From: CAUZIR01 sp034421295
GTDB lineage: Bacteria > Chloroflexota > Dehalococcoidia > Lucifugimonadales > UBA2962
Assembly (NCBI GenBank): GCA_034421295.1
Contig: DAOUKM010000003.1
Coordinates: forward strand, 124,001 to 188,000
Direction: 5' to 3'
Length of the DNA: 64,000 nt
The notes below the pieces were generated by a model. The model searched no databases. It worked only from the letters and a program-made list of their open reading frames with translations, and was not told where the DNA came from. This document shows positions 54,594 to 63,040 of the stretch, one piece after another. Position numbers and translations under genes: made by a program. How positions within the stretch are numbered: the stretch's first letter is position 1; each line of letters opens with the position of its first letter.

Positions 54594-56621
54594 CTAGACT
54601 TCTATCTCGTGCCGCTGCTCTGCGATGCGGAACTTCAGCTTCTTGCTTGGTTTCATCGACGGTATGGGGTTGAACCGGAACTTGAAGTTCGCAGGTGAGA
54701 CCTCGAGCGTGAAGTAATGGGCAATCATCAGCACGGTGACGGCAAGGTGCAATTCCACCCACCGAGAGCCGAGACACCTATGCGTGCCCAGCCCGTACGG
54801 TGCGTAGCCGGGGCTGAGATGTTCGTTGCGCGGAGGCAGGTAGCGGTCGATGTCGAACTTGAACGGGTCTGGGAAGACGTCGCTCATGTAATGTGAGGCT
54901 GTCGTGGCGATGTAGAGGCGTGACCCGACCGGCAGCTCATAGTTCTCGACCACACACGAATTCATCACGGTCCGAAGTGACATGGGAATGATCGGGTACA
55001 TCCGCAGGCATTCCATAAGGAAGCGGTGCGTGACGTCAATGGCCTCCCGGGTGAAGTCCCCGGCTTTTGGGTCGCCGTTGTCAAAGAGGGCATCTGCTTC
55101 ACGCTGGATCTGGCGGTAGAGCGCAGGCTGCGACGCCATAGCGTACACCGCTAAGCTCAGTGCATCGCCAAGGTACATGCTGGCCAGCAGTGGCGCCGTA
55201 AGTGTGAACCGCATATTCGATTCCGGGAAAAACTGCGGATCGCTCCCGTGCAGGCTGAGCAGGTCATCCACAAGGTCCCGAGCGGCTCCAGCCCGCTGGG
55301 CCGATGTATGTTTATCCTGGATCCGACGCAGCACCGTGTCGATGGCTTTCCCGCGACGCCTCATGTTCGGGGTATTCAGCATGAATTTGGGCAAGACCTT
55401 CAGTACGTGAACCGCAAGCGCCCTTTCCTTGTACATGATCAGATCGTCGACGATATCTTGCGAGTTAAGGCTTACAACGAGCGGCGAGAGCTGTGCATTA
55501 ATCATTCGCCGGCTCATGCTAGTAGCCGGTAAGATGCCTCCAACCTTCCAATCTGCCATTTGCTTCCGGCCTTGATGAAACAGTTGGTCTATCTGGCCCG
55601 CAAGCCTCTCGCGGGAATAACCCGGCTGCATGGCCTTGCGAAGGCGGAAATGGTCGGCGCCATCGAGGGAAGGTATCAGCCCTGAGGCGCCAAAGGCCTC
55701 CTCCATGCTGGTGAAGTAATCTCTGGCTCTCAGGTGCATGCGTCCGCGCTTGTTCACCCAGTTGTTTGTCTCAGGCCCGGCCAGGAAGACCATGGGCTCT
55801 GCGAACGGTCGGCGGATCTCGAACACCGGGCCATACTCGTGCGCAAGGTCCGCGAATAACGCCGGGATGTTGCCGGTGCGGACGTGCGGATTCAATAGCA
55901 GCTTGCGTAGTGATATTGAGGGAATGTCCTTGGTGAGTGCGGAACGTCGAAGCAGCGGTCCGGCTAGGTTCTGGGAGACCGCATCAGCTATGGACCGGGC
56001 GATAAGATCCAACTTACAGATGGCCTGGATGCGCTCATCTATCACTTCATCGAGTTGAAACATGAAGCGAAAGACGTCGCAGGTATCGATCAGGGCGATG
56101 ATGATGATGTCTCTCGGATCGGGAATCTCATTATTGAAGATGACTTTGCTGATGCGAGTCCTGACGAAGTGCGCCGCATTGCCGTCCGACGAAGCGCTGG
56201 CCACTTCCGCGCGTAAGGCGGCGCGGGAAAGCGTCCAGAATTCGCCGTCATGGTGTTCCAGGATCTTCAGTTCAACCAAATGATCCAGAGCCATATCAAT
56301 TATGGACTCTGCACGTGGGGCGAGCCGTTCGATCCAGTACTGGGCGTTCCGCCGTGCCGATTCCCCCGCGATCTCGTTGAGTATGGGGTCCAGCGTAGGG
56401 TCACCTGTTTCTGTCCTGTCCAAAAGGAACAGGGAATCCATGTCAGTGTCGATGCGTGACATGAGAGAAAGTTCCGCGAGCGCGGCGCCGGCAACGGTGC
56501 AGTTCAGATCCCAGCCTGGTACTTGGTGGAAGTAACCGCTCTCCTCATTGAGGAGCATCAGTATGAGTTCTTCCGGCAGGCTTAACTGTTTGGCCGCTTC
56601 ACCGTCCGTGGTGAGAGTCAT
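54594..56621 (-). CDS. GPP34-cytochrome P450 fusion protein, copy 1
   Basis: A 675-aa protein. Residues about 14-225 form a GPP34 domain (LPEELILMLLNEESGYF, SRIDTDMDSLFLLDRTETGDP, NEIPDPRDIIIIALID), homologous to the separate gene at 37.4 kb. The rest is a P450: DHFRLRKAMQPGYS (C helix), ExxR at 537-540 (ECLR), PERF-region equivalent FDIDRYLPP and the haem loop GLGTHRCLGSRW with Cys616. The I helix (478-490) reads LLASMYLGDALSL and lacks the usual acidic-Thr oxygen-activating pair. GPP34 may place the enzyme at a membrane lipid (inference). I know of no described GPP34-P450 fusion. Confidence 0.88.
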   Translation of the reverse strand: MTLTTDGEAAKQLSLPEELILMLLNEESGYFHQVPGWDLNCTVAGAALAELSLMSRIDTDMDSLFLLDRTETGDPTLDPILNEIAGESARRNAQYWIERLAPRAESIIDMALDHLVELKILEHHDGEFWTLSRAALRAEVASASSDGNAAHFVRTRISKVIFNNEIPDPRDIIIIALIDTCDVFRFMFQLDEVIDERIQAICKLDLIARSIADAVSQNLAGPLLRRSALTKDIPSISLRKLLLNPHVRTGNIPALFADLAHEYGPVFEIRRPFAEPMVFLAGPETNNWVNKRGRMHLRARDYFTSMEEAFGASGLIPSLDGADHFRLRKAMQPGYSRERLAGQIDQLFHQGRKQMADWKVGGILPATSMSRRMINAQLSPLVVSLNSQDIVDDLIMYKERALAVHVLKVLPKFMLNTPNMRRRGKAIDTVLRRIQDKHTSAQRAGAARDLVDDLLSLHGSDPQFFPESNMRFTLTAPLLASMYLGDALSLAVYAMASQPALYRQIQREADALFDNGDPKAGDFTREAIDVTHRFLMECLRMYPIIPMSLRTVMNSCVVENYELPVGSRLYIATTASHYMSDVFPDPFKFDIDRYLPPRNEHLSPGYAPYGLGTHRCLGSRWVELHLAVTVLMIAHYFTLEVSPANFKFRFNPIPSMKPSKKLKFRIAEQRHEIEV

Positions 56622-56790
56622 CCGTCTTGCTCCCGTGGACCATGCCGATGTTCTAGGCTGCCCGGTACCGTCCGTATGAGGGACAGTTTATCCTACCGAC
56701 GAGGTAGCGATGCAGCCTTTTGGCGGCTCTATAATGCGCAACGCGTCGGGGCTGTACAGGTCGTTCCTGGGCCCTGCACGGGCTACCCTG
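56622..56790. repeat. upstream region duplicated with the P450 gene (copy 1)
   Basis: This stretch resembles 59440-59640: both contain GTGAGAGTCATCCGTCTTGC at the start codon, a TACCGTC.GTA block and an ATGCGCGAYGCGTC-like block. It marks the extent of the gene duplication and probably holds the promoter. Confidence 0.6.
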
Positions 56791-57330
56791 GCCGAGGTGA
56801 TCGAGACCCGCACATTTCTGAATCTTGAGGATCTCACAACCGCCTTTGAGGACGAGTCGCCTTGTCCGCCGCAGGATGCAGGACCGATCCAGGCTCCGTG
56901 CCACCCGGCACTGAGCGACCGGGATGAAGACACTGTGGAGTCAGGAGACAGCTACGCCCCCGAGCTTGCGTCTCTCTACTGGGAAGCTTCCGTTGGCCTG
57001 GCCCCCGACGAGGTTGCATCAAGGGGTGTGTAAAAACGATCAGGCGGCGACCCTCTCTATCTGTTCCTCGATGGGGATTCCCCCGACCGAGAGCTGATGC
57101 GACAGGCCGTCGAAAGGCTTGTCGACAATAACCGCACCTGACGTGCCTTCCATTGAACGATCCGGAAGGCATCGATACGCTGCCACCTCAGTTCCCGGTC
57201 TACCTGGGCGATCCCACGGGAACTGGGATGATCCAAGAGGAATTGGAATCGCTCTGGTCGGGCGACGACAGCGCCATCAAGGCGACTCTGGTGAGGAGGC
57301 CGGCTTGGCAGCTCGAGTAAACGCCTGCCG
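56791..57330 (+). pseudogene. decayed RND exporter fragment
   Basis: The frame from 56791 reads TRTFLNLEDLTTAFEDE, then DAGPIQAP and APELASLYWEAS, matching TLLNLHDLTNAFDDE, AAGPIQGS and DPELAALFREAS of the RND exporter at 51017-53500 (second loop, about residues 480-560). After a shift the match resumes with LNDPEGIDTLPPQFPV and SLWSGDDSAIKAT near 57150-57290. There are no TM parts, and stops and shifts break the frame. It is a residue of a duplicated exporter gene, antisense in direction to the P450 genes that flank it. Confidence 0.75.
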
Positions 57331-57411
57331 CGTTTGGCCCCTCGTCGCCGCTCGTTACCGGCAATACGCTAGCCGGCTGGCTGCGCGGAGAGACGAATGC
57401 CCGGCGGACGG

Positions 57412-59439
57412 TCAGGCGCGTATCTCATGCCTCTGCTCGGCCACCCTAAGCTTCACCTTCTTGCCCAGAGACAGTGACGGAAGTGGACTGATCTTTGGCC
57501 AATCACCCACGGGGGAAACCTCAAGCGTGAAGTAGTGAGCGATCATGAGTGCATTGACGGCCAGCTGCAGTTCCATCCAGCGGGAGCCGAGACAGGTATG
57601 CGTGCCCAGGCCGAAAGGGGCGTACCCGGGACTGAGGTGCTCATTGCGTGGAGGCGTATAGCGGTCGATGTCGAATGTGAAGGGGTCGGGGAAGACGCCC
57701 TTCATAAAGTGCGTGGCCGTTGTGGCGATGAATATTCGTGATCCAATCGGGAGTTCATAATCCTCGACAACGCACGTATTCATCACGTTCCGAATAGACA
57801 TCGGGACGATGGGGTACATGCGCAGGGTCTCCATGAGGAAGCGGTGAGTAACGTCTATTGCTGACGGCGTGAAATCCCCGCCCTTCGGATCGCCGTCGCC
57901 GAACAGGGCATCAGCTTCGCTCTGGATCTTGCTGTAGAGCTCAGGTTGGGACGCCATTGCATAGAGCGCGAAGCTGAGTGCATCGCCGAGGTAGACGCTG
58001 GCGATCAGCGCTGCTGCGAGCTGGAAGCGTAGAGTCGTCTCCGGGACGAACTGCGGATCGCTTGCATGCAGGCTGAGCCAGTCGTCCGCAAGGTCCCGGG
58101 GAGAACCGGCCCGCTGGGCGGGCGTGTGGACGCCTTGGACCCGCTTCAGCAACGTGTCCACTGCCTTCGCCCTGTGTCTCATGTCAGGAGTGTTGAGCAT
58201 GAATTTGGGCAGGACCTTAATGATGTGAGTCAGGAGCGCCCGTTCTTTGTACTTGGCCAGATCGTCAAAGACATCCTGAGATTCCACGCTGATAAAGAGC
58301 GGCGAGAGTTGCGCGTTGATCAGCAGGCGGCTCATGCCCGTTGCGGGCATGGAGTCGCCGACCTTCCAATCCGCCATGTGCTTTCGGGCATGGCGGTAGA
58401 GAATATCCAGCTGTTCTGCGAGCCTGCCGCGGGAATACGCCGGGGACATGGCCTTGCGAAGCCGGAAATGCTCTGCCCCGTCCATAGAAGGCATCACTCC
58501 GGACGCGCCGTAGACCATCTCGAAGTCGGAGAAATAGTCTTTAGCCCTCAGGTACATGCGTCCGCTTCGATGCACCCAGCGGTTCGTCTCTGTCCCGGCA
58601 AGGAAGATCATGGGTTTCTGAAGCGGCGGGTGGATCTTGAATACCGGGCCATACTCTTCTGCCAGGTCCGCAAAGAGCGCGGCAATGTTGCCGCTGCGGA
58701 CGTGCGGATTCAGCAGCAGCCTGCGCAGTGAGACTGTGGGTATATCCTTGGTGAGCGCGGAACGCCTAAGCAACGGACCGGCCATGTTCTCGGAGACGGC
58801 GTCGGCTATGGATCGGGCGATAAGGTCCATCCTGCAGATGGCCTGGATGCGCTCTTCTATCTCGTCATCGAGCTGAAACATAAAACGAAAGACATCGCAG
58901 GTATCGATCAGGGCGATGATGATGACATCTCTCGGATCGGGAATCTCATTGTTGAATATGACCTTGCTGATGCGAGTCCTGACGAAGTGCGCCGCATTAC
59001 CCTCTGACGACGCGCTGGACATCTCCGCCTGCAGGGCGGCACGGGAAAGCGTCCAGAATTCACCTTCATGGTGCTCCAGGATCTTCAGTTCAACCAGACG
59101 GTCCAGAGCCAGGTCGATTACGGACTCTGCCCGGGGGGCGAGCCGTTCGATCCAGTACTGGGCGTTCCGCTTTGCCGGCTCCCCCGCGATCTCCTTGAGT
59201 ATGGGGTCCAGCGCGGGGTCACCCGTCTCGGTCCTGTCCACAAGGAAAAGGGAATCTACGTCAGTGTCGATGCGCGAGATGAGGGAAAGTTCCGCGAGCA
59301 CAGCGCCGGCAACGGTGCAGTTCAGGTCCCAGCCGGGTACCTGGTGGAAGTAGCCGCTTTCCTCATTGAGGAGCATCAAGATGAGCTCTTCCGGCAAACT
59401 TAGCCGTTTGGTCTCTACACCGTCTGTAGTGAGAGTCAT
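57412..59439 (-). CDS. GPP34-cytochrome P450 fusion protein, copy 2
   Basis: A 675-aa paralogue of the neighbouring fusion, of identical length when the ATG at 59439 is used (same MTLTTDG start as copy 1; an open frame runs 30 codons further up). GPP34 marks: LPEELILMLLNEESGYF, SRIDTDVDSLFLVDRTETGDP, NEIPDPRDVIIIALID. P450 marks: EHFRLRKAMSPAYS, ETLR (ExxR), GLGTHTCLGSRW with Cys616. The I helix again lacks the acid-Thr pair (LIASVYLGDALSF). The GPP34 half is more conserved between copies than parts of the P450 half, which suggests a shared location but diverged substrates. Confidence 0.88.
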   Translation of the reverse strand: MTLTTDGVETKRLSLPEELILMLLNEESGYFHQVPGWDLNCTVAGAVLAELSLISRIDTDVDSLFLVDRTETGDPALDPILKEIAGEPAKRNAQYWIERLAPRAESVIDLALDRLVELKILEHHEGEFWTLSRAALQAEMSSASSEGNAAHFVRTRISKVIFNNEIPDPRDVIIIALIDTCDVFRFMFQLDDEIEERIQAICRMDLIARSIADAVSENMAGPLLRRSALTKDIPTVSLRRLLLNPHVRSGNIAALFADLAEEYGPVFKIHPPLQKPMIFLAGTETNRWVHRSGRMYLRAKDYFSDFEMVYGASGVMPSMDGAEHFRLRKAMSPAYSRGRLAEQLDILYRHARKHMADWKVGDSMPATGMSRLLINAQLSPLFISVESQDVFDDLAKYKERALLTHIIKVLPKFMLNTPDMRHRAKAVDTLLKRVQGVHTPAQRAGSPRDLADDWLSLHASDPQFVPETTLRFQLAAALIASVYLGDALSFALYAMASQPELYSKIQSEADALFGDGDPKGGDFTPSAIDVTHRFLMETLRMYPIVPMSIRNVMNTCVVEDYELPIGSRIFIATTATHFMKGVFPDPFTFDIDRYTPPRNEHLSPGYAPFGLGTHTCLGSRWMELQLAVNALMIAHYFTLEVSPVGDWPKISPLPSLSLGKKVKLRVAEQRHEIRA

Positions 59440-59650
59440 CCGTCTTGCTCCCCGTGGACCATGCCGATATTCTAGGCCGCTCAGTACCGTCGGTAGGATG
59501 GACATTTTATCCCACCGGTGAGGCAGCACTGCTGCATCCTGGTGGCCCTATGATGCGGGATGCGTCCGGGAGGCGCGCGTCCGGGGCTGGACGGATCGCT
59601 TCTGGGTCCCGCGGGTCGGGCGCGATTTACCCTGGCCGGATCCAGGCATA
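59440..59650. repeat. upstream region duplicated with the P450 gene (copy 2)
   Basis: Similar to 56622-56790 and continuing to a TACCCTGGCCG string that matches the edge of the RND fragment at 56784. It shows that the duplicated unit was P450 gene plus upstream DNA plus the edge of the exporter fragment. Confidence 0.6.
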
Positions 59651-59794
59651 CAGATCGAAAACTCATGAGAGGAGCGTTGAGCGATAGCAACTCGATTTAA
59701 GGCGCCCGCGGACGCCCCGCTGGCTTCCCCGTTTCCAGAGGGCTGGTATTTCGTCGCAAGCCGTCGCACCATCTTAAAGGCGAAGCTCATCCAG

Positions 59795-60736
59795 ATGACC
59801 TGGATGAGCGAGAGCATCGTAGTCTGGTGCGACGAGAGCGGGCGGGTCTGCGTATCCGAGGCCTATTGCCCCCACCTCGGCGCCGATCTGGGGCCTGAGG
59901 CCGGGGGGAGAGTATGCGATGGTCGGCTCGTATGTCCCTTCCATGGCTATGAGTTCGATGCAACGGGCCAGTGCGTCGCCACCCCTTTCTCCCCTCCGCC
60001 GAAATTTGCGAGGCTGCGGGTCTTCGAGACGCGAGAGATAGCCGGGATGATCTTCGCGTGGTGGGGAATCCGGGGACGGGCGCCCCAGTGGCACCTGCCC
60101 TCAGAATCGCCTGACCAGACTGGTTGGAGCGATATTGATGTCAGGACCATCCGTTTTCCCGGGCATCCTCAGGAGACCACGGAGAACTCGGTGGACCTGG
60201 CGCACCTTCGGTACGTGCACGGTTACGACGGCGTAAACCGCGTCGGCCCCGTGTCCGTGGACGGTCCCCTTCTGGAAAGCAATTTCGACTTCACGAGAAC
60301 CCGGACGATCGCCGGTATAGCTAGCTTCACGTTCGATGTTTCAGCCAGGACCCGTATCTATGGACTGGGATACTCGTACGTGGAGATCCGCGAGCATTCC
60401 ATCGGCATGGACTTACGCCTGTGGATACTGGCGACTCCTGTCGACGGGAATCTAATAGACCTGTCTCTGGCAGGGCAGGTGCGGGAGATCAGTAACCCCA
60501 GGCGATGGATATTGGGTCTCGGATTTCTCCCGGTGAGGCTGCGTGCGCCCATAATGAACAAGTTCATGGCCTCCCAGCAAGAAAAGGACGTGCGACAGGA
60601 CGTGGTCATCTGGAGCCGCAAGCAGTATAGGTCCCGCCCCCGCCTGTGCCGCTCCGATGGCGAGCTCATGCCATTTCGAGCCTACTGTGCCCAGTTCTAT
60701 CCCGACCCCGGCGATTCTGACATCTCGGCTGTCTAG
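59795..60736 (+). CDS. Rieske non-haem iron oxygenase, KshA/DAF-36-like
   Basis: A 313-aa Rieske oxygenase. The Rieske cluster site is C25-P-H27 with C47-P-F-H50 (CPHLGADLG and VCPFHGYEF). The mononuclear iron site is E130-N-S-V-D134-L-A-H137-x4-H142. The pattern fits 3-ketosteroid 9-hydroxylase (KshA) and cholesterol 7-desaturase (DAF-36/NVD) oxygenases. Homologous sequence (ASPFPEGWYFVASRRTI) continues in the same frame upstream to 59681, but no ATG/GTG/TTG lies there and a TGA is at 59678, so the true 5' end is unclear. It needs an external reductase, not seen in the window. Confidence 0.85.
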   Translation: MTWMSESIVVWCDESGRVCVSEAYCPHLGADLGPEAGGRVCDGRLVCPFHGYEFDATGQCVATPFSPPPKFARLRVFETREIAGMIFAWWGIRGRAPQWHLPSESPDQTGWSDIDVRTIRFPGHPQETTENSVDLAHLRYVHGYDGVNRVGPVSVDGPLLESNFDFTRTRTIAGIASFTFDVSARTRIYGLGYSYVEIREHSIGMDLRLWILATPVDGNLIDLSLAGQVREISNPRRWILGLGFLPVRLRAPIMNKFMASQQEKDVRQDVVIWSRKQYRSRPRLCRSDGELMPFRAYCAQFYPDPGDSDISAV

Positions 60737-60982
60737 AGATGGTCCCTGGCTGCGGGGGACCGGCATTACGAGGGGATGAAAGGGCCTGACTTACACATTC
60801 GGTCCTCAGCATCCTGGTGCCAAGACCCTGCGCCGTGTCAGGGTTCAGTGATGCGTGCGGCGAGTCGCAAAGCCCGTCCGGAGTGAACGATTCGTGGCGT
60901 GCGGCAAGTCTAAACGCTGACTCCTTGGGACGCGGGAAATGGCCCGCGGGCTCGCCCTGACCAAGGATGCGGCACGTGGGTA

Positions 60983-61633
60983 TTAGGAATCTAGCAGGGC
61001 CTCAAAAAGCTCTCGCCAGTCCTCTTCGCTCTCACTCCCGTACTTGACGCTGGACAATACGACGCCGTCGGAATCGACGGTCACGTAGGCGGCCTGGCGG
61101 GTGACGTTGTAGCTCCTAACCACCTGGATATCGGCCACGGTCATTGGCCACAGGAATCCCTCGGACTGCTTATAGGCGAGGATCTGTTCGGTGGTCTCCA
61201 GCGGGTCAATGTTCACCGCAAGAATCCCCACGCGGTCAGCGTATTCGGGCTGAACTTCCTTAAGGTGCCTCAACGAGGCACGGCAGGTTGGTCACCATGT
61301 GGTGTAGAAGTAGAGAAGAAGGGGGCGGCCGCTAAAGCTGGCCAGGCTGACCTGCTGACCTTCGACGGTGGCCAGCATGAAGTCCGGGGCCCTCTGGCCC
61401 ACCTTATGTCCAACCTCCAGGGCCATCTGGGTAGGCGGAGTGGTGGGAATGGCCGTTGCCGCCGGCTGCTGAGGTTCCTCGGCGGGGGCAGTGACCGTCG
61501 ACGTTGATATCTGCCGGGTCGTAGGGCTGTCCGCCCCGGACGTCTCTCCACTACAGCCGGCAAGCACAGCGGCCAGGGAAAGGCCCATGACCAGGGGAAG
61601 TAATGCCGGTCTGCCAGTCAGGGTGCGCAACAC
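60983..61633 (-). CDS. candidate selenoprotein: TlpA/thioredoxin-like lipoprotein with W-U-P-T-C redox motif
   Basis: Read through one in-frame TGA (61292-61294), the gene codes 216 residues. A lipobox LAGC|S (Cys27) and a Thr/Pro linker are followed by a TlpA/ResA-like domain: VGQRAPDFMLATVEGQQVSLASFSGRP, LLLYFYTTW, then position 114 = TGA, P, T, C117, RASLRHLKEV. The family has WCxxC at this point, so the TGA replaces the attacking Cys, as in selenocysteine (UxxC) proteins. The second half (LAVNIDPLETTEQILAYK...VTVDSDGVVL) is intact and in frame. A hairpin suited to SECIS follows the TGA. The usual cis-Pro before the last strands is Ala (RQAAYVTVD). Likely an extracytoplasmic thiol reductase or peroxidase. 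Alternative: a nonsense mutation. Confidence 0.78.
61265..61281 (-). promoter_or_regulatory. candidate bacterial SECIS element
   Basis: On the coding (minus) strand, 10 nt after the TGA, lies a perfect 7-bp stem GTGCCTC-GTT-GAGGCAC. The loop starts 17 nt after the TGA and its first base is G. Known bacterial SECIS elements have the apical loop about 16-37 nt downstream of UGA with a G among the first two loop bases. The element lies within the coding sequence, as required in bacteria. Confidence 0.7.
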
Positions 61634-61883
61634 GACTCTTGTGTGTCCTTCACTATGCCCTCAGTCGCAAATCGAGGGTAACAGGTGACATCGCTAGTTT
61701 CCATACCGGGCGAGGACCAGGTGTTGACGTCACTGTCGGTGACTCGGCGGAAGGTCGTCGATGTTGAGAGTGACCTGTCCATGTCCTCCCCGCGCTCGCG
61801 GCGCCTGCGGATTCAGCCGACCGGTCTTCGCCGCAAACTGCCGACCCGTGCCGCCCATGCAGGATGACTCTGCGGAACGACCC

Positions 61884-62264
61884 TCACCGGGCGACGGTGC
61901 ACTCGTCGAAGACGACTATCCGGTCTGCGCGAACGAGCTTCCCGAAGAGAGTTACGTACTGACCCGTATCCAATCGCGAAACGGACTCCGGGTCATCGAA
62001 CCGGCACTCAATGTATCGGTCCCGTTGCGATAGCCGATCGTCAAGGTGGAACTGAACCCTCGGGCCGTCAATATCCGTTATGTGGCCCGAAAACCTGCGC
62101 ATTTCTTCGGCCGCTATCCGCCCGGCCAATCGGATGGGATTGGACTCTCTTTCGTGTTGATAAAGGTCATACAGGCTCTGAGGGCGAGATTCCTCTGTTC
62201 CGCACGCCGCTATCGCCAGAACGGCTAGCCCCGCCGCCATCAAAGAAAAAACCGTGATCTTCAT
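61884..62264 (-). CDS. small lipoprotein with OB-fold-like domain
   Basis: A 126-aa lipoprotein. Lipobox IAAC|G at Cys21. The mature part IRLAGRIAAEEMRRFSGHITDIDGPRVQF, RYIECRFDD and GQYVTLFGKLVRADRIVVFDECTV has the strand pattern of tRNA_anti-like (OB-fold) lipoproteins, including the two Cys. Function unknown. It is separated by 250 bp from the selenoprotein candidate on the same strand. Confidence 0.7.
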   Translation of the reverse strand: MKITVFSLMAAGLAVLAIAACGTEESRPQSLYDLYQHERESNPIRLAGRIAAEEMRRFSGHITDIDGPRVQFHLDDRLSQRDRYIECRFDDPESVSRLDTGQYVTLFGKLVRADRIVVFDECTVAR

Positions 62265-62485
62265 CTCCCACCTCTAGAGTACTCATACTCCAAGCCAGGC
62301 ATATGGTCCGCATTCTCTCACGCGGGGATCTACTTCCGCGGAACATCCAACCGCATGTATTCCCCGAGCAGCGACGAGGGAACCTGTGCACCGGCGGTGG
62401 CCTTGCCTGCTAAACCGCCTGTATCGCCTCCGCCACAGGTTGCTCATGGTCGTCCATCCGTCGCCGTCTTAACGCTTTACGGGAC

Positions 62486-63040
62486 TCATGGACAATCCCT
62501 GTCACTGATGGAGCCATCAGCGGTCTTGGTACGGCAGTAGATGACCCCATCCAATATCGCATCCTCAAGGTCGGCGTTCTCGAGATCTGCGCCTGTGAAG
62601 TCGGATCCGGACAGGTCGGCCTGGTAGAAGGAGGCTCCCCTGAGGTTGGCATCCTGGAAGCTCACGCCCCGCACGTTCGCTCCCTCGAAAAACACCCCTT
62701 CGAGGTTGGACCCTACGAAGCTGGCCCCCTCGAGGATCGCCTCAGAGAAATCGGCCGCTTCTCGGCCTCTGGAGCCCCCGCCCTGGACAGACGGGATCTC
62801 GCTGAAGTCCTGACCGTCGAAGCTGGCGCCCGGGCATTCGGCCTCTGGGCCTACAGCGCACCCCTGAACATCTTTGGGGACGGTGGGGACCGGGGTGATC
62901 GAAGGGACCATAGTCAGCTGTGTCGAGAAACTGCCCGGCTCGCTGGTACAGGACAGGGCAAAGACAATGGTCACGGCCACCAGCGGGAACAGTACCTTCC
63001 CGGGGATGCCTAAGCGGTAGCCGCAATCGCCGCGCACCAC
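62486..63040 (-). CDS. pentapeptide-repeat lipoprotein
   Basis: A 184-aa protein. A lipobox-like ALSC|T near residue 30 ends the leader. The second half is about 14 pentapeptide repeats, [AN][DN]L/F-x-x (ADFSEAILEGASF, ANLRGASFYQADLSGSDF, ADLENADLEDAIL), which fold into a right-handed beta-helix. It ends with two Cys (YCRTKT, RDCP). Role unknown. The start codon is GTG. Confidence 0.85.
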   Translation of the reverse strand: MVRGDCGYRLGIPGKVLFPLVAVTIVFALSCTSEPGSFSTQLTMVPSITPVPTVPKDVQGCAVGPEAECPGASFDGQDFSEIPSVQGGGSRGREAADFSEAILEGASFVGSNLEGVFFEGANVRGVSFQDANLRGASFYQADLSGSDFTGADLENADLEDAILDGVIYCRTKTADGSISDRDCP

